Source: Afifella pfennigii DSM 17143 | GTDB taxonomy: Bacteria > Pseudomonadota > Alphaproteobacteria > Rhizobiales > Afifellaceae | Length of the DNA stretch: 64,000 nt | Assembly: GCF_000688515.1 (NCBI RefSeq) | Contig: NZ_JHZK01000004.1 | Location: 160,488 to 224,487 of the forward strand | Direction: 5' to 3' | Shown here: piece after piece, positions 1 to 7,549 of the stretch | How the letters are laid out: each line of letters begins with the position of its first letter | How positions within the stretch are numbered: the stretch's first letter is position 1 | The notes under the pieces: model-generated | What the model was told of the DNA's origin: nothing | Seen by the model: the letters and a program-made list of their open reading frames with translations, nothing else | Database searches by the model: none | Program-made: the position numbers and the translations under genes

Positions 1-218
1 AGCACTTTGCCGGCCAAGAGGAGCTGCTGCTCATCGCCGTGCGCACCGCGCCGCTCGGCGAGAGACTGAGATGGGAGCCCTCGCGCGGCGGCGCGCTCTT
101 TCCCCATCTTTATGCGCCCATGCCGCTCTCGGCGCTCGCCTGGGTAGAGGAGCTGCCGCTGAACGAAGACGGCACCCATCGCATGCCGGCAGGGCTGGGG
201 CGGGCGGCAAGAGCATGA
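1..218 (+). CDS. DUF952 family protein, C-terminal part only
   Basis: The gene enters from the left edge; its frame begins at base 3 and 71 codons remain before TGA at 216-218. The tail matches the DUF952 pattern: a stretch reading LLLIAVRTAPLG, then FPHLYAPMPLSAL, which is the conserved end of this roughly 110-residue family. The biochemical role of the family is not settled; some members are compared with ADP-ribosyltransferase-like folds. The stop codon overlaps the pyrD start (ATGA at 215-218), so the two genes are probably translationally coupled. DUF952 directly before pyrD is a common alphaproteobacterial arrangement, which supports both calls. Confidence 0.75.
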   Translation, partial: HFAGQEELLLIAVRTAPLGERLRWEPSRGGALFPHLYAPMPLSALAWVEELPLNEDGTHRMPAGLGRAARA

Positions 219-1375
219 GCATCGACCAGATGGCGGCGGCGGCGCTGCGCCTCCTGCCCCCCGAGACAGCGCATCATCTGGCCATGCGCATGCTGCTTCG
301 CGCCCCGCGCCGCATGCGCCGGGAGGGCCATGCGCGGCTGAGCGTCAATCTCTTCGGCCTCGCCTTTCCCAACCCGGTCGGGCTGGCGGCCGGCTTCGAC
401 AAGAACGCGGAGGCGGTCGACGCCCTCTTGGCGCTCGGCTTCGGCTCGGTGGAGATCGGCACGGTGACGCCGAAGCCGCAGCGCGGCAACCCGCTGCCGC
501 GGCTGTTCCGGCTCGTCGCCGACCGGGCGATCATCAACCGGATGGGGTTCAACAACGACGGCCACGAGGTGGTGGCGCGCAGGCTGGAGGAGCGGCGCGG
601 CCGGGGCGGCCTCGTCGGCGTCAATATCGGCGCCAATCGCGGCGTGGAGGATCCGGTCGCCGACTATGTCGCCGGCATCAAGCGCTTCGCCGATCTCGCC
701 AGCTGGCTGACCATCAACATCTCCTCACCCAACACGCCCGGGCTGCGCGACCTGCAATCGGCCGGCCAGTTCAACCGCCTGCTCGGTCGCTGCCTGGAGG
801 CGCGCGAGAGCGTGCAAGGCAGCCGCCGCCTGCCGCTTCTCATCAAGATCGCCCCCGATCTCAGCGACCGCGAGCTCGCCATGCTGGTGAAGACGGTCGT
901 CGATATGGGCGGCAACGGGCTCATCATCGCCAACACCACGATCGCCCGGCCGCCGCTGAAGGCGGAGAGGCTGGCGCGCGAGGAAGGCGGGCTCTCCGGC
1001 CTGCCGCTGCTTGAGACCTCCACCTCGATGCTGGCACGGGCGCGCCAGCTCGCCGGCCCGAACCTGCCGATCATCGGCGTCGGCGGCATTCACGACGCGC
1101 ATTCGGCCTGGATGAAGATCGTCGCCGGCGCCGATCTGGTGCAGCTCTATACCGGCCTCGTCTACGAGGGACCGCGGCTGGCGAACACCATCAAGGCCGG
1201 CCTCGTGAGGGAACTCGACAAGCGCAATTTCCGCCATATCGGCGAGGCGAAAAGCATCGAGAACGCGCGCTGGGTCGCCGGCTGGGCGGCGGAAGAGGAT
1301 GTTCCGGAGCCTAGCGGGCCGGAGCCGGCCCAAAGACCTCGGCGCGCCTGGTGGGCAGGCGCCAGGAGAGCGTGA
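215..1375 (+). CDS. pyrD: Dihydroorotate dehydrogenase (quinone), class 2
   Basis: Oxidises dihydroorotate to orotate in pyrimidine synthesis and passes electrons through FMN to the quinone pool at the inner membrane. The 386-residue product has the class 2 layout: an N-terminal helical membrane-binding part (about residues 1-45), then a TIM barrel. Visible motifs are GFDKN (60-64), NISSPNTPGLR (168-178, with the catalytic serine of class 2 enzymes), ANTT (239-242) and the FMN phosphate loop IGVGGI (287-292). I chose ATG 215, which overlaps the DUF952 stop; the frame is open further upstream, but that part is antisense-like filler and not family sequence. The 3' end overlaps the convergent MATE gene by 65 bp. 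Confidence 0.95.
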   Translation: MSIDQMAAAALRLLPPETAHHLAMRMLLRAPRRMRREGHARLSVNLFGLAFPNPVGLAAGFDKNAEAVDALLALGFGSVEIGTVTPKPQRGNPLPRLFRLVADRAIINRMGFNNDGHEVVARRLEERRGRGGLVGVNIGANRGVEDPVADYVAGIKRFADLASWLTINISSPNTPGLRDLQSAGQFNRLLGRCLEARESVQGSRRLPLLIKIAPDLSDRELAMLVKTVVDMGGNGLIIANTTIARPPLKAERLAREEGGLSGLPLLETSTSMLARARQLAGPNLPIIGVGGIHDAHSAWMKIVAGADLVQLYTGLVYEGPRLANTIKAGLVRELDKRNFRHIGEAKSIENARWVAGWAAEEDVPEPSGPEPAQRPRRAWWAGARRA

Positions 1376-2723
1376 GGCCGCGCAAGCCCAGCAGCAGAAG
1401 AAGCGCCAGCCACAGGCCGTCATTGCCGAAAGCGGGGACGAGCGCGTAGCAGGCGGCGACGAAGACGGCGAGCGAGGCGAGCATCATGTTGCGCATGTCG
1501 CGCGACCAGGTGGCGCCGATGAAAACCCCGTCCATCTGGAAGGCGAGGACGCCGGCAAGCGGCGTCAGGCACGCCCAGGGCAGATAGCGGCGCGCCGTTT
1601 CGCGCAGTTCCGGCGATGTCGTCATCAGATCGATGAGCGGGCCGCCGGCAAGAAGATAGACGGTCGCCAGGCCAAGGGCGAGGACGAAGCCCCAAAGGAG
1701 GGTGAGGCGCACCGAGGCATCGAAGGCCGGGCGGTGCCGCGCGCCGACGGAACGGCCGACGAGTTGCTCGGCGGCGGTGGCGAAGCCGTCGAGAAAATAA
1801 CCGGCGAACAAGAAGAAATGCATCAGCAGCGCGTTGGCGGCGAGGACGAGGGAGCCGAGCGCGGCGCCCTGGCGGGTGAAGAAGGCGAAGGCGAAGAGAA
1901 GCGAGAAGGAGCGGATCATGATGTCGCGATTGACGACGGCGATCCTGAGGAAGCCTTGCCTGTCGAAGACGCGCTTTCGCGATGGCCGCGCCGCCCCGCT
2001 CACATGCGGCCAGACGAAGGGCAGGCTAACGAGGAAGGTGAGCATCTCGGCGATGACGGAGGCGCCGGCGACCCCCTTCACCCCCCAGCCGAGGCCGAGC
2101 ACGAAATAAAGCGACAGGCCGATGTTGGAAAGCGCCAGGACGGTCTGGAAACCAAGCACCAGAAACGGGCGGCCAATGCCGAGGAACCAGCCGATCAGCG
2201 CGTAGTTGGCGAGCATGAAGGGCGCCGCCCAGATGCGCACGAAAAGATAGGCTGCGGTCGCCTCCGCAACGCCCGGCGCAACGTTCATGGCGAGAATGCC
2301 GAGACGGGTGAGCGGCCATTGCAGGGCGATGACGGCAAGCCCCGCCACAAGCGCGATGAGGAGGGCGCGGACCAGCACCGCCTGCTCCTCCTTGCGGTCG
2401 CCGGCGCCGAAGGCCTGCGCCGTCAGACCGGTGGTGCCGGAGCGCAGGAAATTGAAGGTGGTGAAGACGACATCGAGGATGATGGCGCCGACGGCGATGC
2501 CGCCGATGAGCTCGGCATCGCCGAGCTGGCCGATGACCCCCGTATCGACGAGGCCGACGAGCGGGACGGAAAGATAGGCGAGCGTCATCGGCACGGCGAT
2601 GGAAAGCACCAGCCGGTGGGTGACGGTAAAGCCGCGAGCGAGGCCTCTGTCGTCGGGCCTGTCGGAGCCGGTCAGATTAGCCTGCCGGCGCGCCGCGCTT
2701 TCCTCCTGCATGGCAACGGCCAT
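1311..2723 (-). CDS. MATE family efflux transporter (DinF-like)
   Basis: A 470-residue inner-membrane protein with about 12 hydrophobic segments in two homologous halves, the normal length of MATE exporters, which use H+ or Na+ gradients to expel cationic drugs or metabolites. The start of the first half (VPMTLAYLSVPLVGLVDT) resembles the DinF/NorM signature, with the Asp in helix 1 that is conserved in DinF-type members. The C-terminal ~20 residues are hydrophilic and are encoded in the part overlapping pyrD on the other strand. It starts about 48 bp from the end of the small membrane protein gene to its right, which lies on the same strand. Substrate cannot be told from sequence. Confidence 0.9.
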   Translation of the reverse strand: MAVAMQEESAARRQANLTGSDRPDDRGLARGFTVTHRLVLSIAVPMTLAYLSVPLVGLVDTGVIGQLGDAELIGGIAVGAIILDVVFTTFNFLRSGTTGLTAQAFGAGDRKEEQAVLVRALLIALVAGLAVIALQWPLTRLGILAMNVAPGVAEATAAYLFVRIWAAPFMLANYALIGWFLGIGRPFLVLGFQTVLALSNIGLSLYFVLGLGWGVKGVAGASVIAEMLTFLVSLPFVWPHVSGAARPSRKRVFDRQGFLRIAVVNRDIMIRSFSLLFAFAFFTRQGAALGSLVLAANALLMHFFLFAGYFLDGFATAAEQLVGRSVGARHRPAFDASVRLTLLWGFVLALGLATVYLLAGGPLIDLMTTSPELRETARRYLPWACLTPLAGVLAFQMDGVFIGATWSRDMRNMMLASLAVFVAACYALVPAFGNDGLWLALLLLLGLRGLTLSWRLPTRRAEVFGPAPAR

Positions 2724-2771
2724 ACACCAAAGCGGGCGGCGACGAAGCCCAATTCGCAGCCAGACCCTAGG

Positions 2772-3047
2772 TCAGTCGCGCCGGCCCATCACCGCGAAAA
2801 GACGCATCAGCAGGAAAACCGGCACGACGATGAGAGCGCCGAAGAGGAAATAGGTGAAGGCGTCCTCGAAGATGGCGAAGCCCATCCGGTAGAGCCGCAT
2901 GGCGGCGCGCTCGGCCCAGAAATAAAGGTCGAGCGGATGCAGGTTCAGCGCCGACAGGACGATGCCGACGACGACCGACAGGACGGTGAGGCGCAGCGCC
3001 ACCCGCCAGGGGCTGTCGCCGAGAAAGCGTGTTACCGGACCCGCCAT
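2772..3047 (-). CDS. Small two-helix inner-membrane protein (DUF6460-like)
   Basis: A 91-residue protein with two clear hydrophobic segments (about residues 16-36 and 62-82) separated by a short amphipathic stretch rich in aromatic and acidic residues (LYFWAERAAMRLYRMGF). The general pattern fits a small membrane protein seen in Hyphomicrobiales and labelled DUF6460, but I assign the family from memory of its layout, not from an alignment. It lies between the ligase and MATE genes on the same strand, with short gaps to both. No function can be stated. Confidence 0.65.
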   Translation of the reverse strand: MAGPVTRFLGDSPWRVALRLTVLSVVVGIVLSALNLHPLDLYFWAERAAMRLYRMGFAIFEDAFTYFLFGALIVVPVFLLMRLFAVMGRRD

Positions 3048-3118
3048 CTTGCCTGCTCCTTCATGTCCGGGTGCCAGGCAGAGCTAGGCATTTCGCCGCG
3101 GCATGGCAAGCGCGCGGC

Positions 3119-4753
3119 CTAACGGGGCGCCGGCAGAAGCTTTTCCAGCGTCTGAAGCCGGTCCGCCTCCGCCGGGGGTTTGTCCCAGCGGATGCGGTTG
3201 ATGCGCGGAAAGCGCATGGCGACGCCGGATTTGTGGCGCGTGGAGCGGTTCAGCCCCTCAAAGGCGACTTCCAGGACGAGGCCGGCGCCCGGCTCGGCAC
3301 GCACCGCGCGCACCGGCCCGAAGCGCTCGACGGTGTTGTTGCGCACGAAACGGTCGAGCTCCTTCAGCTCCTCGTCGGTGAAGCCGAAATAGGCCTTGCC
3401 GACGGGGACGAGCTCGCCCGCCTCAGGCGTCTCGGCGGTCCAGACGCCGAACGTGTAGTCGGAATAGAAGGAGGAGCGGCGGCCATGGCCGCGCTGGGCG
3501 TACATGAGCACGGCGTCGAGCAGGAACGGGTCGCGCTTCCACTTGAACCAGGGTCCCTTCGGCCTGCCGGCGAGATAGGGCGAATCCCAGCGCTTCAACA
3601 TCAGCCCCTCGGCGACGTCGTGGAGGCGGTCCTTTCTGGGCGGGTCGGATCTCAGACGAGCGAGCTCCTCCCAGTCGGCGAAGTCGACCAGCGGCGAGAT
3701 GTCGATGCGCGGCGAGGCGAGGCGGGAGACGAACGCCTCCAGGCGCCGCCGTCGGTCGCGGAAGGGCAAGGGCCGCAAATCCTCGCCCTCTTCCTCCAAG
3801 AGGTCGTAGGCGCGGATGAAGGCCGGATAATCGGCGAGCGTCTTTCCCGTGACCTTCTTGCGGTTCAGCCGCTGCTGCAAATCGGCGAAGGGGGCGATCG
3901 CCATGCCGTCCTCGCCCTCTCGCGCCACCAGGAGTTCGCCGTCGATGGCGCCGGTGAAGGCGAAATGCTCCAACATGTCGGGAAAGGCGCCGGAGATATC
4001 GTCGCCGGTGCGCGAATAAAGCCGCGCCGTGCCGTCCTCCGCCGCGCCCTGGATGCGGATGCCGTCCCATTTCCATTCGGCGGCGTAATCGGCCGGATCG
4101 AGCCTGGCGAAATCCTCTTCGGCGACGGCGTTCGACAGCATCACCGGGCGGAAGGGGGCGAGGCGCCTCGCCTGCGGCCGTCCCGCCCGTCCCTCCAGCC
4201 AGGCGAAGAGCTCGGTATAGGGCGGGGCGAGGCCGTGCCAGATCTCCTCGATATCGGCGATGGGCCTCGCCCCGAAATCGGCCAGCGCCTGCTTGGCGAG
4301 CCGGGCCGTGACGCCGACCCTGAGGCCGCCGGTGACGAGCTTGATGAGCCCGTAGCGGCCGCTCGCATCAAGCCCGTCCAGCCAGGCCGCGACGAGCTTC
4401 GGACCCTCAAGGCGCGAGGCGGCCGAGAGCTGCTGCACAACCTCACCGATGGCAGGCGCGCTGGCGACCTTCCCGCCATCCGGCCAGATGAGCGAGACGG
4501 TCTCGGCAAGGTCGCCGACATAATCGTAGGAAAGGCCGAAGAGCACCGGATCGACACGCTCTTCCACCAGGGCGCGGATCATCGCCGGCTTCACCGAGGC
4601 GATGGAAAGATCCCCGGTGATGGCGGCGAGCGCATAGCCGCGGTCCGGATCGGGCAGATTGCGCAGGTAGTCGGCGAGAAGACGCAGCTTGCCGTTGCGC
4701 TGCGGCGTCAGCGTCAGGCGGTCGAGAAGGGCGGCGAAGGCCTGCATGGCCAA
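3119..4753 (-). CDS. ATP-dependent DNA ligase, ligase-associated damage response type
   Basis: A 544-residue DNA ligase of the archaeal/eukaryotic type that seals nicks using ATP, in addition to the NAD-dependent LigA. Order of parts: helical DNA-binding domain (about 1-200), nucleotidyltransferase domain with the adenylation motif EWKWDGIR (226-233, catalytic Lys228) and IDGELLV (270-276), then an OB-fold with the lysine-rich motif WFKWKRD. In alphaproteobacteria this enzyme belongs to a conserved set with an MBL-fold exonuclease, an Lhr-like helicase and a PdeM phosphoesterase, all present within the next 6 kb, and has been linked to cisplatin tolerance in family annotations. Here it is separated from its partners by a GNAT gene and a small ORF, and lies on the opposite strand to the helicase. 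Confidence 0.93.
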   Translation of the reverse strand: MAMQAFAALLDRLTLTPQRNGKLRLLADYLRNLPDPDRGYALAAITGDLSIASVKPAMIRALVEERVDPVLFGLSYDYVGDLAETVSLIWPDGGKVASAPAIGEVVQQLSAASRLEGPKLVAAWLDGLDASGRYGLIKLVTGGLRVGVTARLAKQALADFGARPIADIEEIWHGLAPPYTELFAWLEGRAGRPQARRLAPFRPVMLSNAVAEEDFARLDPADYAAEWKWDGIRIQGAAEDGTARLYSRTGDDISGAFPDMLEHFAFTGAIDGELLVAREGEDGMAIAPFADLQQRLNRKKVTGKTLADYPAFIRAYDLLEEEGEDLRPLPFRDRRRRLEAFVSRLASPRIDISPLVDFADWEELARLRSDPPRKDRLHDVAEGLMLKRWDSPYLAGRPKGPWFKWKRDPFLLDAVLMYAQRGHGRRSSFYSDYTFGVWTAETPEAGELVPVGKAYFGFTDEELKELDRFVRNNTVERFGPVRAVRAEPGAGLVLEVAFEGLNRSTRHKSGVAMRFPRINRIRWDKPPAEADRLQTLEKLLPAPR

Positions 4754-5050
4754 GATATAGGCGGGGCGCGCGCAGGCGGCGAGACGCGTGCCATCGGGCG
4801 CGGCGGCACGGTCTTATTTGCAGCGCAACATGTGCGGCTTTCGCGAGGCTGTGCGACCGACTGTCCCGTCAAAAGACAATTGCAGCAATTCCAGGGATTT
4901 GGCGGCCGATCTTGCTATGCATTCCGGCGAGTGCTGCGTTGCAAAAAGACGCCTTGGATTCAGCCGCCCGGATACGCATCTTACGGCCATCGGCACGCCG
5001 GAAAGCACCGTGTGGTGCCGTCCCACTTTGAAGACTGGAGACCAAGAGAC
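4754..5050. other. Intergenic region between ligase and a small gene
   Basis: About 297 bp between the divergent ligase gene and the 65-aa gene. It is more AT-rich in its middle (4868-4925) than its surroundings. An imperfect dyad AATTGC-AGCAATT lies near 4878-4890. I see no convincing sigma-70 promoter pair, no RNA gene and no coding frame with family features. The leader of the small gene would be long if its promoter lies in the AT-rich part. Confidence 0.4.
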
Positions 5051-5248
5051 ATGGCAAATATTGCGGGCTATTCCGCGCTGAGCGGCCGCAAATCGGGCCG
5101 CTCGCGGTTCCGCCGCGCCTTCGACTGGATGGTCTGGGCGCGCGAGGGCGAGGCCATTCGCCAGATGGAGCAAGAGGCCGGTTTCATTCTCGGCCCCGAG
5201 CAGCTGGCGCAGATGCGCCGTCATCACCGCGCCCGGCGCCCCTATTAA
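5051..5248 (+). CDS. Small basic protein of unknown function
   Basis: A 65-residue protein starting at ATG 5051, with weak GGAG-type pairing upstream (5037-5040). It is rich in Arg near both ends, with a central amphipathic helix containing aromatic residues (FDWMVWAREGEAI) and the ending RRHHRARRPY. The composition is loosely like the small Arg-rich DUF1127 proteins of alphaproteobacteria, but the characteristic DUF1127 core (LxxLDDxxLxDIGL) is absent, so I do not assign it. It is kept as a gene because it has its own upstream space, a clean start and stop, and no better reading on the other strand. It precedes the GNAT gene by 60 bp. Confidence 0.5.
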   Translation: MANIAGYSALSGRKSGRSRFRRAFDWMVWAREGEAIRQMEQEAGFILGPEQLAQMRRHHRARRPY

Positions 5249-5308
5249 GGCGCCAGGCGAGCCCTCGACGTTGCGGGCGGCCGGCATCGTCGGCCGCGCC
5301 ACCGCGTT

Positions 5309-5842
5309 ATGACACCCTTTATCCGCAAGCTCTGGCCGCACGAGGCCAGGCTGTTCGGCGCGCATCTTCTGCGTCTCGGCCCGCAAGCGCGCCGCATGCG
5401 TTTCGGCGCGCCGGTGAACGAGGAGCGCCTGCGCCTTTACGCGCGCGACGCCTTCACCTTCGACGCCATCGTTCTCGGCTATTTCGCCGACGGGCTGATG
5501 CGCGGCTCAGCGGAGCTGCATCCGCTCCGCCACAGCCGGCCGGCCGAGGCGGAGGCTGCCTTCGCCATCGAGGACGATTGGCAAGGCCACGGCATCGGCC
5601 AGGCGCTGATGGCGCGCATCCTCACCCTGGCGCAAAACCGCGGCATGGAGCGCCTGCACCTCTTCTGCCTGCAGGAGAACCGGCGCATGCTGCATCTGGC
5701 GCGCCGCTTCGACGCCGCGCTCACTTACGAAACCGGCGAAGTGGACGCCCTGGTGCGGCCGGGCAGCGCCAGCCCGTTTTCCTTTCTCGACGAAGCGTTC
5801 GACGACGCCGAAGGCGCCCTACGTATGGCGCTGCGCGTCTAG
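5309..5842 (+). CDS. GNAT family N-acetyltransferase
   Basis: A 177-residue acyl-CoA-dependent acetyltransferase of the GNAT fold. The acetyl-CoA pyrophosphate loop (motif A) is visible as DDWQGHGIGQALM around residues 89-101, followed by the helix ending in MERLHLFCLQENRRM, the usual motif B region. The first 80 residues form the expected beta-alpha-alpha-beta part (MRFGAPVNEERL). The substrate could be a small molecule or protein N-terminus; nothing in the sequence decides. It lies between ligase-linked repair genes, on the same strand as the small ORF before it, and converges with the exonuclease gene 23 bp downstream. Confidence 0.85.
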   Translation: MTPFIRKLWPHEARLFGAHLLRLGPQARRMRFGAPVNEERLRLYARDAFTFDAIVLGYFADGLMRGSAELHPLRHSRPAEAEAAFAIEDDWQGHGIGQALMARILTLAQNRGMERLHLFCLQENRRMLHLARRFDAALTYETGEVDALVRPGSASPFSFLDEAFDDAEGALRMALRV

Positions 5843-5865
5843 ACCGCGCGCCGGCGGCAACCATC

Positions 5866-6876
5866 CTATTCCGGCTCGTCTTCATAGCCGACGAGGCGGA
5901 GAGGCCGCGCCTTGATCCCTTGAAGCTCGCACCAGCGGCTCAGCGCGTCGTCGCGGCCGTGGGTGATCCACACCTCGCCGGCGCCAACCTCGCCGATCGT
6001 CGCCACCAGCTCGTCCCAATCACAATGGTCGGAGATGACCAGCGGCAGCTCCACGCCGCGCTGACGGGCGCGCTGGCGGATCATCATCCAGCCGGAGGCG
6101 AAGGCCGCCAGCGGGTCGGGAAAGCGCCGCGCCCAGCGATCGGCGAAGGCCGATGGCGGGCAGACGACGATGGCGCCGGAAAAATCACCCTTCTTGCCGC
6201 GCTCCAGCGTCGCCGGGGCCAGCGGGCCGAGCGCGATGCCCTCGCTTTCATAAAGGTCGCAAAGCGCCTTCAGCGCCCCGTGGATATAGATGGTGCGCTC
6301 GTAGCCCGCCTGGCGCAAAAGCGCGATGACGCGCTGGGCCTTGCCGAGCGCATAAGCGCCGATGAGATGCGCCCGGTCCGCGAAGAGCTCCACGGAACGC
6401 AAGAGCTTGGCGATCTCGGCACCGTCGTCAGGATGGCGGAAGACCGGCAAGGCGAAGGTCGCCTCGGTGATGAAGACGTCGCAGGGCACCGGCTCGAAGG
6501 GCGCGCAGGTCGGATCGGCGCGGCGCTTGTAATCGCCGGAGGCGACGATCCTGAGACCGTTCCTCTCCACCGCAATCTGCGCCGAGCCGAGAACGTGGCC
6601 CGCCGGGTGGAAGGTGGCCGATACGCCGTTGAGATCGAGCTTCTCGCCATAGCCGAGCGCCTGCGTCCGGCCAGCGAAGCCGGCGCCGTAGCGCGCCGCC
6701 ATGATCTTCAGCGTCTCGCCGGTCGCCAAGACCGCGCCGTGGCCGGATCTCGCATGGTCGGCATGGCCATGGGTGATGAGGGCGCGCGGCACCGGCCGCA
6801 CCGGGTCGATGTAGAAATCGCCGGGCGGGCAATAAAGACCGGCGGGCGTGGGACAGAGGAGCTCGGCGGGGCGCAT
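5866..6876 (-). CDS. Ligase-associated DNA damage response exonuclease (MBL fold)
   Basis: A 336-residue metallo-beta-lactamase-fold nuclease. The zinc motif HxHxDH is seen as THGHADHA at residues 35-42, followed by the AGHVLGSAQI segment (third metal motif region) and a GDYK segment, the arrangement found in SNM1/CPSF-type nucleic acid hydrolases. A C-terminal HCDWDEL and a late TH(G) motif match the beta-CASP-like end. In the conserved alphaproteobacterial set it works with the ATP ligase, the Lhr-like helicase and PdeM, presumably to process DNA ends before ligation; that role is known mainly from gene association. It is transcribed in the same direction as the ligase but not adjacent to it. 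Confidence 0.9.
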   Translation of the reverse strand: MRPAELLCPTPAGLYCPPGDFYIDPVRPVPRALITHGHADHARSGHGAVLATGETLKIMAARYGAGFAGRTQALGYGEKLDLNGVSATFHPAGHVLGSAQIAVERNGLRIVASGDYKRRADPTCAPFEPVPCDVFITEATFALPVFRHPDDGAEIAKLLRSVELFADRAHLIGAYALGKAQRVIALLRQAGYERTIYIHGALKALCDLYESEGIALGPLAPATLERGKKGDFSGAIVVCPPSAFADRWARRFPDPLAAFASGWMMIRQRARQRGVELPLVISDHCDWDELVATIGEVGAGEVWITHGRDDALSRWCELQGIKARPLRLVGYEDEPE

Positions 6877-6962
6877 AGAGGCGAATATAGGCGCGCGGCC
6901 GGCGCGGCGAAGGCCGCCGGCGTCTTCGCCCGAGCTAAGCGGGCGGCGAGATCAAGCCTCGA

Positions 6963-7460
6963 TCACACCTCGCCGAGGCGCAGCCAGCGATCGCCGCCGG
7001 GCACGCGGACTTCCCAAATGCGCCAGCCGTTGAGATTGACCTTGCGGCCCTCACGCGTGCGCACATGGGCGATCAGCGCGGCCGATGGCGAGTTGAAGCG
7101 CTCGCCAGCGACGACCCACATACCGTCCTCGATGACACCTTCCACCGTCTGTCCCGCATAGGCGGCGCGCAACAGCGTGCCGTTGGGCAGGAACACCTCG
7201 TGCCCGTGGCGGCCGATCTTCGACCAGCCGCCCTCCTTGGCGCCCCCGCCCTTGGCGCGGCGCGGCGCGCCGGGCAAGACGTGGCGCCCGGCAAACCCCG
7301 GCCCGCCTTCCAGGCCGAGAAGACGGCGCAGGATCTCGTTCTGGGTCTCCTCGAACTCGATCCTCGCGCTCTCGATCAGCTTGTGCACATCCATGTCGAC
7401 GGCAATCGTGTTGAGGGTGTCCTCATCTCGCTTCTTGCCGCCTTTTTTCTTCTTCGCCAT
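6963..7460 (-). CDS. SeqA-N-like / RAMA-domain protein of unknown function
   Basis: A 165-residue protein I cannot name. A lysine-rich start (MAKKKKGGKKRDE) is followed by residues 15-50, whose pattern TIAVDMDVHKLIES...EILRRLLG closely recalls the N-terminal oligomerisation strand-helix-helix of SeqA (TIEVDDxVYxYI...ILRRLL) and RHH proteins. A Gly/Arg-rich linker (51-82) leads to a C-terminal domain (about 86-157) with LPNGTLLRA, then GERFNSPSAALIAHV and NLNGWRIWEV, the signature of the RAMA domain found with restriction and methylation enzymes. Both halves suggest DNA binding, perhaps reading modified or hemimethylated DNA. It lies between the damage exonuclease (same strand, 86 bp) and the divergent helicase (89 bp). 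Domain matches are by eye. Confidence 0.7.
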   Translation of the reverse strand: MAKKKKGGKKRDEDTLNTIAVDMDVHKLIESARIEFEETQNEILRRLLGLEGGPGFAGRHVLPGAPRRAKGGGAKEGGWSKIGRHGHEVFLPNGTLLRAAYAGQTVEGVIEDGMWVVAGERFNSPSAALIAHVRTREGRKVNLNGWRIWEVRVPGGDRWLRLGEV

Positions 7461-7549
7461 GTCAGCCCCCTGCCGCGATACCGACTATGTGGACGAAGAG
7501 GCGTCGCGTGCAACTCGACTTGGCCAGCAGGCGGCCTACACTCGTGCGC

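Noticed and set aside
1299..3122. 607-codon open frame on the + strand opposite the MATE gene
   Set aside because: Composition is Glu/Gly/Arg-rich with no domain; it is the mirror of the MATE gene, which has full family features.
5051..5248. DUF1127 assignment for the 65-aa gene
   Set aside because: Size and Arg content fit, but the conserved LDDxxLxDIGL core is missing, so the family was not assigned.
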